A DNA stretch of 57,999 bases, from positions 1-57,999 of the forward strand of contig JAPOHD010000060.1 in assembly GCA_026671195.1 (NCBI GenBank), read 5' to 3'. Source of the DNA: Draconibacterium aestuarii. GTDB lineage: Bacteria > Bacteroidota > Bacteroidia > Bacteroidales > Prolixibacteraceae. Below are positions 8,250 to 19,100 of this stretch, in pieces. Under the pieces are notes generated by a model. That model was not told the origin of the DNA, did no database searches, and saw only the letters and a program-made list of their open reading frames with translations. A program made the position numbers and the translations under genes. Every line of letters begins with the position of its first letter. The first letter of the stretch is position 1.

Positions 8250-10841
8250 TCATTTCTTTTTGTCAAGGTGTTTTTGTATTAAGCCCAACAACTTTTCTTT
8301 ATTAATTGGTTTTGATATGTATTCATTAAAGCCAACCGAAAGAAGTTTTTCACTGTCTTCAGCCATAGCATAGGCAGTTTGCGCGATTATAGGTATCTCC
8401 TTATTAAAATTTCTGATTTGCAGCGTAGCTTCCAGACCACTCATAACCGGCATTTTAATGTCCATTAATACAACACAGAAATCTGTATTGTTTCGCACAG
8501 CTTCCACAGCCTCTGCTCCGTTTATAACATGAAATAGTTTCATATTTTTACTTTTCAGCAGATTTTTTAAGTATAAGAAACTTACCTCATCATCTTCGGC
8601 TACCAATATTCTGCATTCTTTTAAACAAATTTTTTCTTCCGAATGTATTTTCTCTTTTTTACCTCTTTCCCGATTTGTTAAATCAAGTGGCAACTCAAAA
8701 AAGAAAGTGCTCCCCTTGTCCTTCTCCGATTTTACCCAAATATTACCTCCGAGCAAACCGACATAAGCCTTTGCTATTGATAAACCCAACCCCGATCCTT
8801 CATAGGCACGTGTCATATTTAAATCGGCCTGCACAAAACGATCAAAAATGGCATTGATTCTGTTTGCCGGAATTCCAACACCAGTATCTTTCACAAAAAA
8901 TACGATACTGCCATTTTTATCGAAGCTGCCCAGCTCAATGGTTCCCTGCTGTGTAAACTTAACTGCGTTACTCAACAAATTTGAAAATATACTGTAGAGT
9001 AACTGTTTGTCGGTATTAATAATAGTATCCCTGGAAATACATTCAGAAGTAAGTTTCATTTCCAGCCCTTTTTCAGCAGCTATGGTTTTATAAAACGCAT
9101 ATTGGTGATGCAGTATTTCAGAAAGGCTGATTGCTTCTTTATTAATACTAATTTGTTTGGTCTCAATTCGCGAGATATCAATTAAATCATTTACAGTATT
9201 TAACAGGCGCTCTCCGCTTTTATTTATGATCTCCAAATACTGATCTCTGGCTTGCAAATCCTGTTGGGTATCTTTTAATAAACTTAGAAAACCAAGTATT
9301 CCGTTCATTGGAGTACGAATCTCATGGCTAATATTTTGCAGAAAGACACTTTTTAAACGGTTGCTTTCTTCAGCCAGTTCTTTTGCCTCCTTCAATTCCT
9401 TATTTAGTTCTTCGAGTTGACTAATGCTGTCTATCAGTTTTTTATTAACCAACTGTAACTCCATATTCTTTTCATGAAGCTCCCTCTCAGTTTCTTTCCG
9501 CGGAGAGATATCCCTGATTACTCCAATAATATAATACTCATCCTGGATTAAAAGTATTTCTCCTGAAACCAGGACTGTTTTAATGGTTCCTGACTTGGTT
9601 TTAATCTGGGCCTCGTAATTCGTAACTTTTCCCTGATTTGAAATGAGCTCTGAATATTCTTCTAGCTCTCTTTCATCATTCCATAACCTGGTTGTTAATA
9701 TTGGATGTCCAATTAACTCATCTTTATTATAGCCTGTTAGTACTGAGGCACTGTCATTCACTTCAACTACATGCTGGTTTTTTACGCATGTCAGAGTAAT
9801 AGCATCGGGGCTTGACTGAAACAATTGATTGAATTTATCTTCCGATTTTTTTAACTCCTGAATTGCTATCTGTTTCTCGGTAATGTTTTCACCAATACTG
9901 GCGGTTCCCGATATAATTCCGTCACTATCTTTCAAAATGGTATTGTTCCATGAAATAACCAATTCTTGTTTGTTTTTGGTTACAATACGATTTTCTAAAT
10001 GACTTAAAAACACCTTGCCCGAGATAAGATTCTTAAACGTTGCCAACACCATTTCTTTTTCATCGGCAGCAATAAACAGGTCAATCCAGTTCTTACCTAT
10101 TACCTCCTCTTTTGTATAACCTGTTACTTTTAACAGATATTCGTTACAGAATGTAATTTTCTGTTCAGAATCAATGATTACCGAAAGCATTTTTATGTTC
10201 TTTATCATTTCGGTAAACCTGCGTTCAGATTCAATTAAACGATCTTTTGCCATTCTGTTTTGCCAGCTGGCAAGATGCTTATTCATAAGTATTCCCAAAA
10301 GCACGGTACTTGCCGGGTAGATTAAAAGAACAGGTCCTGCAATCGATTTTAGGGTTGGAAGAAATTGATCGGCCGGAAGAAACACTGTACATCCCAGCAT
10401 CACCAAGTGTACTCCAAATCCCAGAATTAAGAGATTCCAAATTGTTATTGCTGCATTAATCTTACTTAAATACAATTTTAAAACAATGCCGAGAATTCCG
10501 GACAAAATAATAACCGATAATCCCATCCAGAGTCCATCGCCACCAATAAAAATACGAAAACCTCCGGTTAACAACATCGCTACCAATGTTGGGATACCCC
10601 CTAAATACAGGCCGGTAACAGACAATAAGATGGATCGTGTATCAAATACAATTCCGGGAGCATAAGTCCACGGCGTATTCATTAAAAGTACTCCAATTGC
10701 TCCAACAATAGCTCCTGAAAATAATTTAGGCGCAAATTTTCTTGAATTTATTGAATCAATCCACCTGAAATCATATAGAAAACTAAACACAAGAAGTAAT
10801 AAAACATTCTGTATTAAACCTTCAAAAAACGAGTTATCCAT
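8250..10841 (-). CDS. Hybrid histidine kinase with LytS-type membrane sensor
   Basis: An 863-residue membrane kinase. Residues about 10-180 form a 5TM receptor of the LytS/YhcK type ('FDTRSILLSVTGLYLGGIP', 'GGFRIFIGGDG'). Two PAS domains follow (about 205-325 and 335-450), a coiled coil, HisKA with the phospho-acceptor His near 505 in NISHEIRTPMNG, an ATPase with DTGVGIP and GSGLGLSIAK, and a C-terminal receiver with Asp near 794 in LMDIKMPVMSG. It lacks a DNA-binding output and no response regulator is adjacent, so it probably phosphorelays to a distant partner. I use ATG 10841 rather than the TTG nine bases upstream. The stimulus is unknown. Confidence 0.9.
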   Translation of the reverse strand: MDNSFFEGLIQNVLLLLVFSFLYDFRWIDSINSRKFAPKLFSGAIVGAIGVLLMNTPWTYAPGIVFDTRSILLSVTGLYLGGIPTLVAMLLTGGFRIFIGGDGLWMGLSVIILSGILGIVLKLYLSKINAAITIWNLLILGFGVHLVMLGCTVFLPADQFLPTLKSIAGPVLLIYPASTVLLGILMNKHLASWQNRMAKDRLIESERRFTEMIKNIKMLSVIIDSEQKITFCNEYLLKVTGYTKEEVIGKNWIDLFIAADEKEMVLATFKNLISGKVFLSHLENRIVTKNKQELVISWNNTILKDSDGIISGTASIGENITEKQIAIQELKKSEDKFNQLFQSSPDAITLTCVKNQHVVEVNDSASVLTGYNKDELIGHPILTTRLWNDERELEEYSELISNQGKVTNYEAQIKTKSGTIKTVLVSGEILLIQDEYYIIGVIRDISPRKETERELHEKNMELQLVNKKLIDSISQLEELNKELKEAKELAEESNRLKSVFLQNISHEIRTPMNGILGFLSLLKDTQQDLQARDQYLEIINKSGERLLNTVNDLIDISRIETKQISINKEAISLSEILHHQYAFYKTIAAEKGLEMKLTSECISRDTIINTDKQLLYSIFSNLLSNAVKFTQQGTIELGSFDKNGSIVFFVKDTGVGIPANRINAIFDRFVQADLNMTRAYEGSGLGLSIAKAYVGLLGGNIWVKSEKDKGSTFFFELPLDLTNRERGKKEKIHSEEKICLKECRILVAEDDEVSFLYLKNLLKSKNMKLFHVINGAEAVEAVRNNTDFCVVLMDIKMPVMSGLEATLQIRNFNKEIPIIAQTAYAMAEDSEKLLSVGFNEYISKPINKEKLLGLIQKHLDKKK

Positions 10842-11095
10842 ACACAACAATAATAAAGCTCAAAAATAGAAGAAAAAAGTTATAAAACACCTATAACACA
10901 ACAAATTAAAGAAGTATCGCCACACACTATTTATCCTCTAAAAAATGTTCTGTCAACAACAAATCGTACGCTGTACTTTTTACCTATTATACCATCCCAA
11001 TAGTTGTTTTCCCTTGTTTTATATTGTTTTTCGCCTTATCGAAATTTGTTTTCCGGACAAACCAGTTCTCTACCGGACACTTCTAAAAGTACCTT

Positions 11096-11989
11096 TTACC
11101 TTTTATGTTTCTCATCGTATTCCTTAATCTTCTCAACAACAGCAGGTTCGGCATTGTCGTACATTTCCCTGATAAACGGATCGTTAAATGGCATGGTCCG
11201 CTCTTCAAAAGCCATGTCGTTTACACGTTCAAATAAACGTTCTTTTGCAGCCTGAATATCTTTGCCATAAATATGATACGAATCAGCATGCCAGTTCATT
11301 CGTCCCAATTTTACGGTTTTGCCGGTTTTTTCGGCAACACCGGCTGCAATAACCTCCTTATTGAACTGAATAAAACCAAACATATTCATAAAACTGGCTC
11401 CCCATGCATCGTTACTCCGGAAACGGATGTTGCTGTTCAACCAGTACACTCCGTCTTCATCTTCCAGAATACGATACCAAAGCGATTGCAAACATGGTGG
11501 ATCGTAACAGCTGGTATCAAGATTTGGCATCCATGTAATCATTTGAGCCTGGCGTGTAAAAGGCTGAGCCGAAAGTTTGTTAATAACACTTTCTATCTGA
11601 TCGACTTTAAAAGGTCCGACTTCTGTCGACTCACCATCAACCAAATCTTTCCAAACCCCGTAGTTTTTTAAACGCCCGTGATAGGTATATTCCCAGCGAG
11701 TATCATTCTTGTCGTTCATGTTTTTCACCCAGTGATTTTTGAATCCTTTCAGCTCCAAAACATACTCCTTTAAATCATCAATTCCACCCGGGAAAGCCAT
11801 ATGGATCATCGGGTCAGTTTCCGGTTCTAAAATGGTCATATTCATGGTGCAATCGATACTAAGCGGATCGCTGGGTTTATCGTACTGCGTTTTAAATCGG
11901 GTTCCCTTTCCATACAAATAAATTAAGGCCATTTCATAGGTTTCGGCCAACGACTTTCCTGTAACTGTAATAACGGGTATGTTCTTCAT
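11096..11989 (-). CDS. Thymidylate-synthase-family protein, divergent active site
   Basis: A 297-residue protein with the core of the thymidylate synthase fold: an arginine block (TRQAQM, about 146), the nucleophile cysteine in DPPCLQSLWYRI (Cys166), the phosphate-binding FRSNDAWGASF (Arg191, Ser192, Asp194) and the late ADSYHIYGKD (His239, Tyr241). Compared with canonical ThyA, the His after the nucleophile is Leu and the PFN segment that reads the uracil base is ASFMNM. This points to a methanogen-type or pyrimidine-hydroxymethylase-like member rather than housekeeping ThyA. The N-terminal 130 residues are also unlike ThyA. Monocistronic; substrate uncertain. Confidence 0.75.
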   Translation of the reverse strand: MKNIPVITVTGKSLAETYEMALIYLYGKGTRFKTQYDKPSDPLSIDCTMNMTILEPETDPMIHMAFPGGIDDLKEYVLELKGFKNHWVKNMNDKNDTRWEYTYHGRLKNYGVWKDLVDGESTEVGPFKVDQIESVINKLSAQPFTRQAQMITWMPNLDTSCYDPPCLQSLWYRILEDEDGVYWLNSNIRFRSNDAWGASFMNMFGFIQFNKEVIAAGVAEKTGKTVKLGRMNWHADSYHIYGKDIQAAKERLFERVNDMAFEERTMPFNDPFIREMYDNAEPAVVEKIKEYDEKHKR

Positions 11990-12243
11990 CGCAACTGGTT
12001 TTGAATTATGAATTTCCTAAAGATAAAAAATGATAGGCTTCACCTCCAATCCCAAAGACCATAGTTTTCAACAAATTATACATTTCGATATTCTGCCTGA
12101 ATAATGAAAGGTTTTTATTCATTTCAATCAAAACAATTCTGTTTTTAAAAACATATCTATCCGTTTTATTGCCGGCCTTTGTTCCTTGCCAAATTCATTA
12201 TTTCAGGCAAGAAACTCTAAGTCTTTTTTATATTTTTGTTGGC

Positions 12244-14628
12244 ATGCAATTTTTTCAACGGACATATCTGCTTTCGGTTTTTACAGGGGTGCTACTTTTG
12301 CTACTTTTCCCCATTCATATTTTTGGGAAAAACAGTTTGAGTGACCTTGTATTCCTTACCTGTGAAACAAATGGCAACAACCTAAAACAGAAGCTGTCAG
12401 ATGGCTATCGTGCATTTATTTTCACTCCTGAATCCTCTCTTAATGCAACACTTGACGAGACTGCCATTTTCCTGGGTGAAAATAAAAATGAAATAATCAC
12501 ATTCATTATCCAATCAGAAATGCCAGGTTTTTTGAATAAACTGGAACAGCACAACATATTTCAAACACTGGCCATCTCAGGCGAATACTCTATAAATAAA
12601 CTAACTGAATGCCGGGAAAACGGGAAACGTTTGTTTGTTTTTACACCAGAAAAAACACCCCTCTCGTATTCTGTTGACGAATACCTTTGTGAATACAATG
12701 TTCCCACAGGATTTCCGACAGAAATTTCGGGCGGCTTTGGTAAAAATCCGGGGAACGATCTTGTTCTGTACAACCACGACTGCACGCTTAGTAGCCTGCC
12801 CGATTCTCTTCAACAACATCCTGAGCTCATTCCTCAATTGTTAAACATTTATACAGGCAAACTTCCAAATTTTTTTATTACTAACGACCTGCAAACATTT
12901 TCTGCTTATCATCAAAATTTTTCGGAACAAGTATGGTACACAGCAAATGTGCAGTACAACAAAGAACCACTAGAAGGAATAAGATGGAAAGAAATGCCGT
13001 TAATGTTATCTTATGGCAAAATTCATACTACTGAAGTTGGATTAAGCCCCTATAAAATTGGCTATCATTTCACTCCTGATGTCTTTAATTTTAACAATTA
13101 CACATCGGAAAGCACCAAAATATTTTTTGCCCGACAAAAAAACTTAAAAGATGAAATGGTGCTCTACCTTGCGTTCGAACAAGATATTGTCAACCAGGCA
13201 GGAGAAAGCACAGAAATACCCTATATAAACGTAGAATACAAAAAGGATTCTTTAAGAGGCTGGTGTGGTGTATTTAACGGACGCGATAATTATATCGATT
13301 TTGATACCGACATTGTTTTTAACGAGAACTTTACCGTAAGTGCCTGGGTAAAACCATCGGAAATAGATAGAAACAGAAGCATTATCGGAAAGGGGAAAGC
13401 CCTTTCAATAAAATTTCGTGACGGAAATATGCTTTTTACCTCACCCGGAATTAAAGACCATATCGCGGATTCTGCGATGGTTACACCTAACGAATGGCAA
13501 CACCTCACGTATGTAATATCGAGTGGGGAAACCGTAAAATTTTATAAGAACGGACAAATTGTAGAAACGCAAAAAGCAGAAAGAATTGAACCGACAGAAC
13601 ACTCGTTACTTGTTGGAACGAACCTTTGGGACGAGTCGTTCAAGGGAATGATGGATGATCTGGTCATCTGGAACCGAAACCTAAGCGACAAAGAGGTGAT
13701 GCACTTGTACAAACATGGGATTGGGGACGGGAATAAATCCCGGCCTCTTAGTTATACCTGGAGTATGCTTATCATCATTATAACCGGATTATGTCTGCTC
13801 TTATATTTTGGGATAAGGCAAAAGTACCTGCAAACATCGCGTTTTAAGAAAAAACCAAACGATCTTAATCCTCTAAAAAAACAATTACCTCAAATAAAGG
13901 AACCATACATTGAACTTTTTGGTGGATTTAAAATCACCAACAGCAACAAAGAAGATCTGACTTCACGTTTTTCACCCAGAAGAAAACAAATCTTTATATT
14001 GGTTCTTATTGAAACGATACGAAACAAGGGAATCACATCAAAACAACTTACAAATCATCTTTGGGCCGGTCACTCTCCTGAGAGTGCAAAAAATAATCGT
14101 AGCACACAAATTCAGCGAATCAGGGAAATTCTTGACACAAACAGCGGAATAAACATTGCTTACACCAATAAAAAATGGGTGATGGAAATCAAAGAAAATG
14201 TTTACTGCGATCTTGTGAACTATTTTTCCGAATTGGAAGAATTTAAACGATCCACTTCACTCGCCCCAAATTTTGAACATCTTACCAATATTCTGTTGAT
14301 TATTGAGAAAGGTCCATTGCTTCCAAACATGGACGACGAATGGCTCGACGATTTTAAAAGTAAAATTTCAGACGAATTACTCGACACTTTTTTACCCCTC
14401 CTCTCAAATGACAGTTTTAAGAGCGAAACAAAATGGTTGTTACGCTTATCGCAAGCTTTACTGATTTTTGATCCGTTAAACGAAACCGTTTTAGCACACA
14501 AAATTAAAGCGTTGGTGCAGTTGGGAAAAAATACTCTGGCCCACGAATGCCTCGAACATTTCGAAAAAGTATATCAACAGTGTTATGCACAGCCCTTCGG
14601 CAAATCAATATCTGATTTAATGGCTTAA
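12244..14628 (+). CDS. Membrane-spanning transcription regulator with PI-PLC-like and LamG sensor domains
   Basis: A 794-residue protein. I start at ATG 12244, directly before a signal/anchor segment (TYLLSVFTGVLLLLLF); an in-frame start 75 bp earlier adds unrelated residues. Residues about 30-260 resemble a PI-PLC/GDPD-like barrel (short helix 'LGENKNEIITFIIQSE') without clear catalytic histidines. Residues about 300-490 are a LamG/concanavalin-like domain (YLAFEQD ... FTVSAWVKPSE ... WQHLTYV). One transmembrane helix (about 504-524) leads to a cytoplasmic winged helix (ELFGGFKITN, RRKQIFILVLI, NNRSTQIQRIREIL) like SARP/OmpR regulators, then a BTAD-like helical part. It probably senses sugar polymers outside and controls the co-directional oxidoreductase genes that follow. 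Confidence 0.75.
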   Translation: MQFFQRTYLLSVFTGVLLLLLFPIHIFGKNSLSDLVFLTCETNGNNLKQKLSDGYRAFIFTPESSLNATLDETAIFLGENKNEIITFIIQSEMPGFLNKLEQHNIFQTLAISGEYSINKLTECRENGKRLFVFTPEKTPLSYSVDEYLCEYNVPTGFPTEISGGFGKNPGNDLVLYNHDCTLSSLPDSLQQHPELIPQLLNIYTGKLPNFFITNDLQTFSAYHQNFSEQVWYTANVQYNKEPLEGIRWKEMPLMLSYGKIHTTEVGLSPYKIGYHFTPDVFNFNNYTSESTKIFFARQKNLKDEMVLYLAFEQDIVNQAGESTEIPYINVEYKKDSLRGWCGVFNGRDNYIDFDTDIVFNENFTVSAWVKPSEIDRNRSIIGKGKALSIKFRDGNMLFTSPGIKDHIADSAMVTPNEWQHLTYVISSGETVKFYKNGQIVETQKAERIEPTEHSLLVGTNLWDESFKGMMDDLVIWNRNLSDKEVMHLYKHGIGDGNKSRPLSYTWSMLIIIITGLCLLLYFGIRQKYLQTSRFKKKPNDLNPLKKQLPQIKEPYIELFGGFKITNSNKEDLTSRFSPRRKQIFILVLIETIRNKGITSKQLTNHLWAGHSPESAKNNRSTQIQRIREILDTNSGINIAYTNKKWVMEIKENVYCDLVNYFSELEEFKRSTSLAPNFEHLTNILLIIEKGPLLPNMDDEWLDDFKSKISDELLDTFLPLLSNDSFKSETKWLLRLSQALLIFDPLNETVLAHKIKALVQLGKNTLAHECLEHFEKVYQQCYAQPFGKSISDLMA

Positions 14629-14843
14629 AAATCACCTTTATATTTATCCCAAACGAATTTTCTCCTGACAGGGCTTGTTTGGCTTCGTTATTCTTTTTCA
14701 GTAATTTATCTCACATATTTTTTGTATTTTTCACTTTGTTACCCCTGTTGTTACCCTCAATTTTGACCTGAGGAATTGCATATTCGTCTTTTTAACAAAT
14801 TATTAAAACAGCTTAATAAAAAGAATCTTAAATAATACGACTG

Positions 14844-16112
14844 ATGAACAAAAATCACACAACAAGAAGAAAGTTCTTAAAAAGTGCCCTTGCTGCAGGA
14901 GCAGGAATGGTAATTGTTCCGCGTCACGTACTGGGCGGAAATGGTTTTTTAGCTCCTTCTGACCAATTAACCAAAGCAATTATTGGTGTTGGCGGAATGG
15001 GTCGCGGACACATCCCTTACGAAGGTACCAAAGTGGTTGCGATTTGCGACGTTGACAAATTGCACCTGGATAAAGCACAAAGTCTGATCAACTACAAAGT
15101 GAAACATTTCAGCGATTTCAGAGAAGTGTGCCAGTTGCCCGAAGTGGACATAGTGCACATTGCCACACCACCTCACTGGCACGGAATTATGGCCGTGGAA
15201 GCTGCCAAAGCCGGGAAAGATATATGGTGCGAAAAACCAATGACCAGAACCATTGGCGAAGGAAAGAAAGTAGTGGAAGCAGTTAATGCGCATGGACGCA
15301 TGTTTCGTTTAAACACCTGGTTTCGTTTTAAAGACAATTTTTATGGTCTGGGAACCGATGTAAAACCTTTAAAAAAGGTAATCGACAGTGGTATTTTAGG
15401 CTGGCCACTTAAAGTAACTGTTAGTGGCATTACCGGTTACAACTGGAAATTCTACTGGAGTGGAAAACACAACCTGGCACCCGAACCAATTCCGTCAAAC
15501 CTTGATTACGAAATGTGGTTAGGGCCTGCCCCCTATAAACCCTACAACCATTTACGTGTACACTCCAACTTCCGCGGATACTGGGATTACGACGGTGGTG
15601 GTCTGGGCGACATGGGTCAACATTACCTCGATCCGGTGCAGTACATGCTTGGAAAAGATGATACCAGCCCGGTTAAAATTGAAGTGGATGCACCACAGCA
15701 ACATTACGATGCAGTGGGTTCGTGGAGACGAATTACCTACACGTACGCCGATGGTTGTCAAATCATACTTGACGGCGAAAACAAAGATAAAGATGCAGCT
15801 TACATTGAAGGACCAAATGGTAAAATCTACCAGGGATTTAAGTCCGACATTCCTAACCTGCAGAGCTTTATAAAAACATTACCAGAACCGGAACCACAAA
15901 TTGGAATCTTTTCCGAATCAGTAAAAACGCGCAAAAAATTTGCATTGAACGAAATGAACGGATTCCGCTCAGCGACAATGGTAAATCTTGGAATTATTGC
16001 AGTGCGACTTGGACGTACTTTGAATTTCGATCCAGACAAACTCGAATTTATCGACGACGAAGGAGCAAATCGTTTGATCAACCAACCAATGCGCGCTCCC
16101 TGGACAATTTAA
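14844..16112 (+). CDS. Tat-exported Gfo/Idh/MocA-family oxidoreductase
   Basis: A 422-residue NAD(P)-dependent sugar oxidoreductase. The N-terminus is a Tat signal (TTRRKFLKSALAAGAG), so it is exported folded with its cofactor. The Rossmann motif IIGVGGMGRGH and the conserved CEKPMT lysine-proline block of the family are present, followed by the C-terminal substrate domain. Such exported members oxidise or reduce sugars, often to 3-keto forms. It lies 33 bp before a DUF1080 protein, a family linked to 3-keto-glycoside hydrolysis, so the two are probably a functional pair under the upstream regulator. Confidence 0.9.
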   Translation: MNKNHTTRRKFLKSALAAGAGMVIVPRHVLGGNGFLAPSDQLTKAIIGVGGMGRGHIPYEGTKVVAICDVDKLHLDKAQSLINYKVKHFSDFREVCQLPEVDIVHIATPPHWHGIMAVEAAKAGKDIWCEKPMTRTIGEGKKVVEAVNAHGRMFRLNTWFRFKDNFYGLGTDVKPLKKVIDSGILGWPLKVTVSGITGYNWKFYWSGKHNLAPEPIPSNLDYEMWLGPAPYKPYNHLRVHSNFRGYWDYDGGGLGDMGQHYLDPVQYMLGKDDTSPVKIEVDAPQQHYDAVGSWRRITYTYADGCQIILDGENKDKDAAYIEGPNGKIYQGFKSDIPNLQSFIKTLPEPEPQIGIFSESVKTRKKFALNEMNGFRSATMVNLGIIAVRLGRTLNFDPDKLEFIDDEGANRLINQPMRAPWTI

Positions 16113-16145
16113 TTTCCTAGTTATAAATGATTATTGATTATTAAG

Positions 16146-19100
16146 ATGAAGAAAAATATATTCCAATACTTATCGATCCTAATGCTGACGATATTCGGCA
16201 TAGGAAGTTTTGCGCAGGACAACCGCACTTTAGAAACAAAAGTGGCAGATGTTCTGGCTCAAATGCCTACAAAAAATCTGGAACACCGCGATAAAATGAT
16301 GAACGAAATCCTGTACATGGGTCCTAAAGGATTTCAGAAACTTACAGCTCTTTTAACTGCTCCCGGTGTTGGCGACGACACGGCTGTGCGCTTTGCTCTT
16401 AACAGTTTTGCGCGTTATGCCAGTCAGTTCGGAAAGTGTGAAGCCAAAGCTTTTGCCGAAACAAATCTTTTAAAAGCCTTAAAAGCACAAAAAGATGTGG
16501 AGGTAAAAACATTTATTTTAAACCAATTGAATTTGGTTGGAGGAGAAAAAATCATTGAAGAGGCAAGTGCGTATTTAACCAACACCGAATTGGTAGAACC
16601 TGCCACACAAACAATTTTAATGATTGGCTGTCCAAAATCGGCCGAACTCTTTTTAGAAGCACTCCCAAAAGCTGAAGAGCCTGCTCAAATGACATTGGTA
16701 CGTGCTTTAGGCGAATTGAAATGCAAAAAAGCAGTTCCACAGATCACTGCTTTTGTTGGCTCGAAAAATGCAGCAATGCAAAAAACGACACTAACTGCAC
16801 TTGCCAATATTGGAGCACCGGAATCGTACAAAACGCTGTTAAAAGCTGCTTCCGACATTAATTTTAAATACGAAGCTACCAATGCAGCCGAGTCGTTTCT
16901 GGAATACGCCAATCGTTTGGGAGAAGAGAATGAACTTGAGTTGATGGGAAAGGCCTGCAAAGCCATTTTTAAAGCAAATAAAGCGGACGACCTGTTGCAC
17001 AATTATTCAAAAGCCCTATCGATTTATGCAAAACATTTGGGTTATGAAGCCACTCCACTTTTACTCGATGCAGTTGAAAACAGCAACAAACCTTTCCGTT
17101 ATTCAGTATTAAATACGGCTGAAAAACTGGGTGGAGTTGCCGACACACGCAAATGGATTGCCAAAGCAGAAACTGCAACACCTGAAATTAAAGCCGACGT
17201 TATTTCAATGCTGGGTCGCCGTGGTTGTTCTTTGGCTACCGAATTCGTAACTGAAAACCTTAAGGCTTCTTCGGAGACCGTTCGCCAGGAAGCAATTGTT
17301 GCACTTGCCCAGCTGGAAGGAACAAGTGCAATTCCTGTTTTAGTCGATCATTTGGCTGCTGGAAAAGATCTGGAAACTACCAAAGCCACGTTAACAACCT
17401 TGTTGGACAAAGAACATTTGTACACCATTGCTGACCAACTTGATGTGACTTCGGGAAAAACCAAAGCTGCGGTTATTAACCTGATTGCAGCAAAAGCAGG
17501 AACACAGTATTTTGAAAAGATTTATGCCGCCACTTCTTCGTCGGCTACTGAAGAAAAAGCAGCTGCCTTTAAGGCCTTAAAAAGAGTTTCGGCTTACGAA
17601 AACACCGACAATTTGCTTAAACTTTTACTTTCGGTTTCCAACGAAACTGAAATTATGGAAACGCAACTGGCCATAATTTCTGCAACTGCAGGCATCAAAG
17701 ATGAACAAAGCGCAGATGGCAAAATATTATCGGCATTAAAATCAACTTCAAAAAAAGAACGAATCATTGCGGTTCTTCCTGAAATTGGTGGCCCCGTAGC
17801 TCTTGAAACCGTTACAAAAAGCTTTAATACATCGAGCGGTTCATTAAAAGAGGCTTCTTTTGAGGCACTCACCAACTGGAAAGATTATTCAGCCTCAAAA
17901 TCGCTCTACGAAATTTGCCAAACAACAAAAGGCGATTACCAAACTAAAGCAGCCATAAACTTTGCACGCATGGTAAATTCTGCTGATTTACCCGACGACC
18001 AAAAGTTGTTGCAATTCCGTAAAATTATGGAGTATGCCGGTTCCGACGACGACAAAAATTACATTATCAAATCTGTTGGAAGGCTAAGAACTTTCCTGTC
18101 GATCGTTTACTTAGAAAAATTCCTTGATACTAAAACCGTGCAACAAAATGCAGCGGTTGCCATTAAAGACATTGCCCTTCAGGGAAAATTTTATGGCGAT
18201 GTTGTAAAACGTGCGTTGGAAAAAGCAGCGTCGGTAATGGAAGGTGGCGATAGTCAGTATTACAAAATCGACATTGAGAATTACCTTGCAAACATACAAA
18301 AAGACAAAGGTTATGTATCGATGTTCAACGGTAAAGACCTTGATGGATGGCAAGGTATGATAGCAGGAGGAAATCCGATTGCAATTGCCAAAATGAGTGA
18401 TAAAGAACGTAAAAAAGCTCAAGCCGAAGCTGATTTGCATTTATCGGAAAACTGGAGCGTTAAAGACGGTAAAATTGTATTTAGCGGAAAGGGACACAAT
18501 CTTGTTTCAACAAAAAGATACAAAGATTTTGAAATGATCGTTGACTGGCTGATCACTAAAAAAGGCGACAGCGGAATTTATCTTCGCGGCACTCCACAGG
18601 TGCAAATCTGGGATACTTCGCGTGTGGAAGTTGGGGCACAGGTTGGCTCAGGCGGTTTGTACAACAATAACAAAGACAACGTTCGCGATCCGCTGAAAGT
18701 GGCCGATAATCCGATTGACGAATGGAATACTTTCCGTATTACCATGATTGGCGAAAATGTAACTGTTTATTTGAACGGAGAACTGGTTGTTGACAATGTT
18801 AAAATGGACAACTACTGGGACCGCAGCATTCCGATTTTTGAGGAAGGAACCATTGAACTGCAGGCGCACGGTAACGAACTGGCTTTCCGCGATGTGTATG
18901 TTCGCGAAATTAATACCGACGAGATTGGTCTAACGCAGGAAGAAATCGACGAAGGTTTCGTTTCATTGTTTAACGGCAAAAATCTTGACGGCTGGCAGGG
19001 AAATACCACCGATTATTATGCAGAAAACGGCGAATTGGTAGTTAATCCTAAAATGGGCGGACATGGCAACCTTTTCACAGAAAATGAATACAGCAATTTT

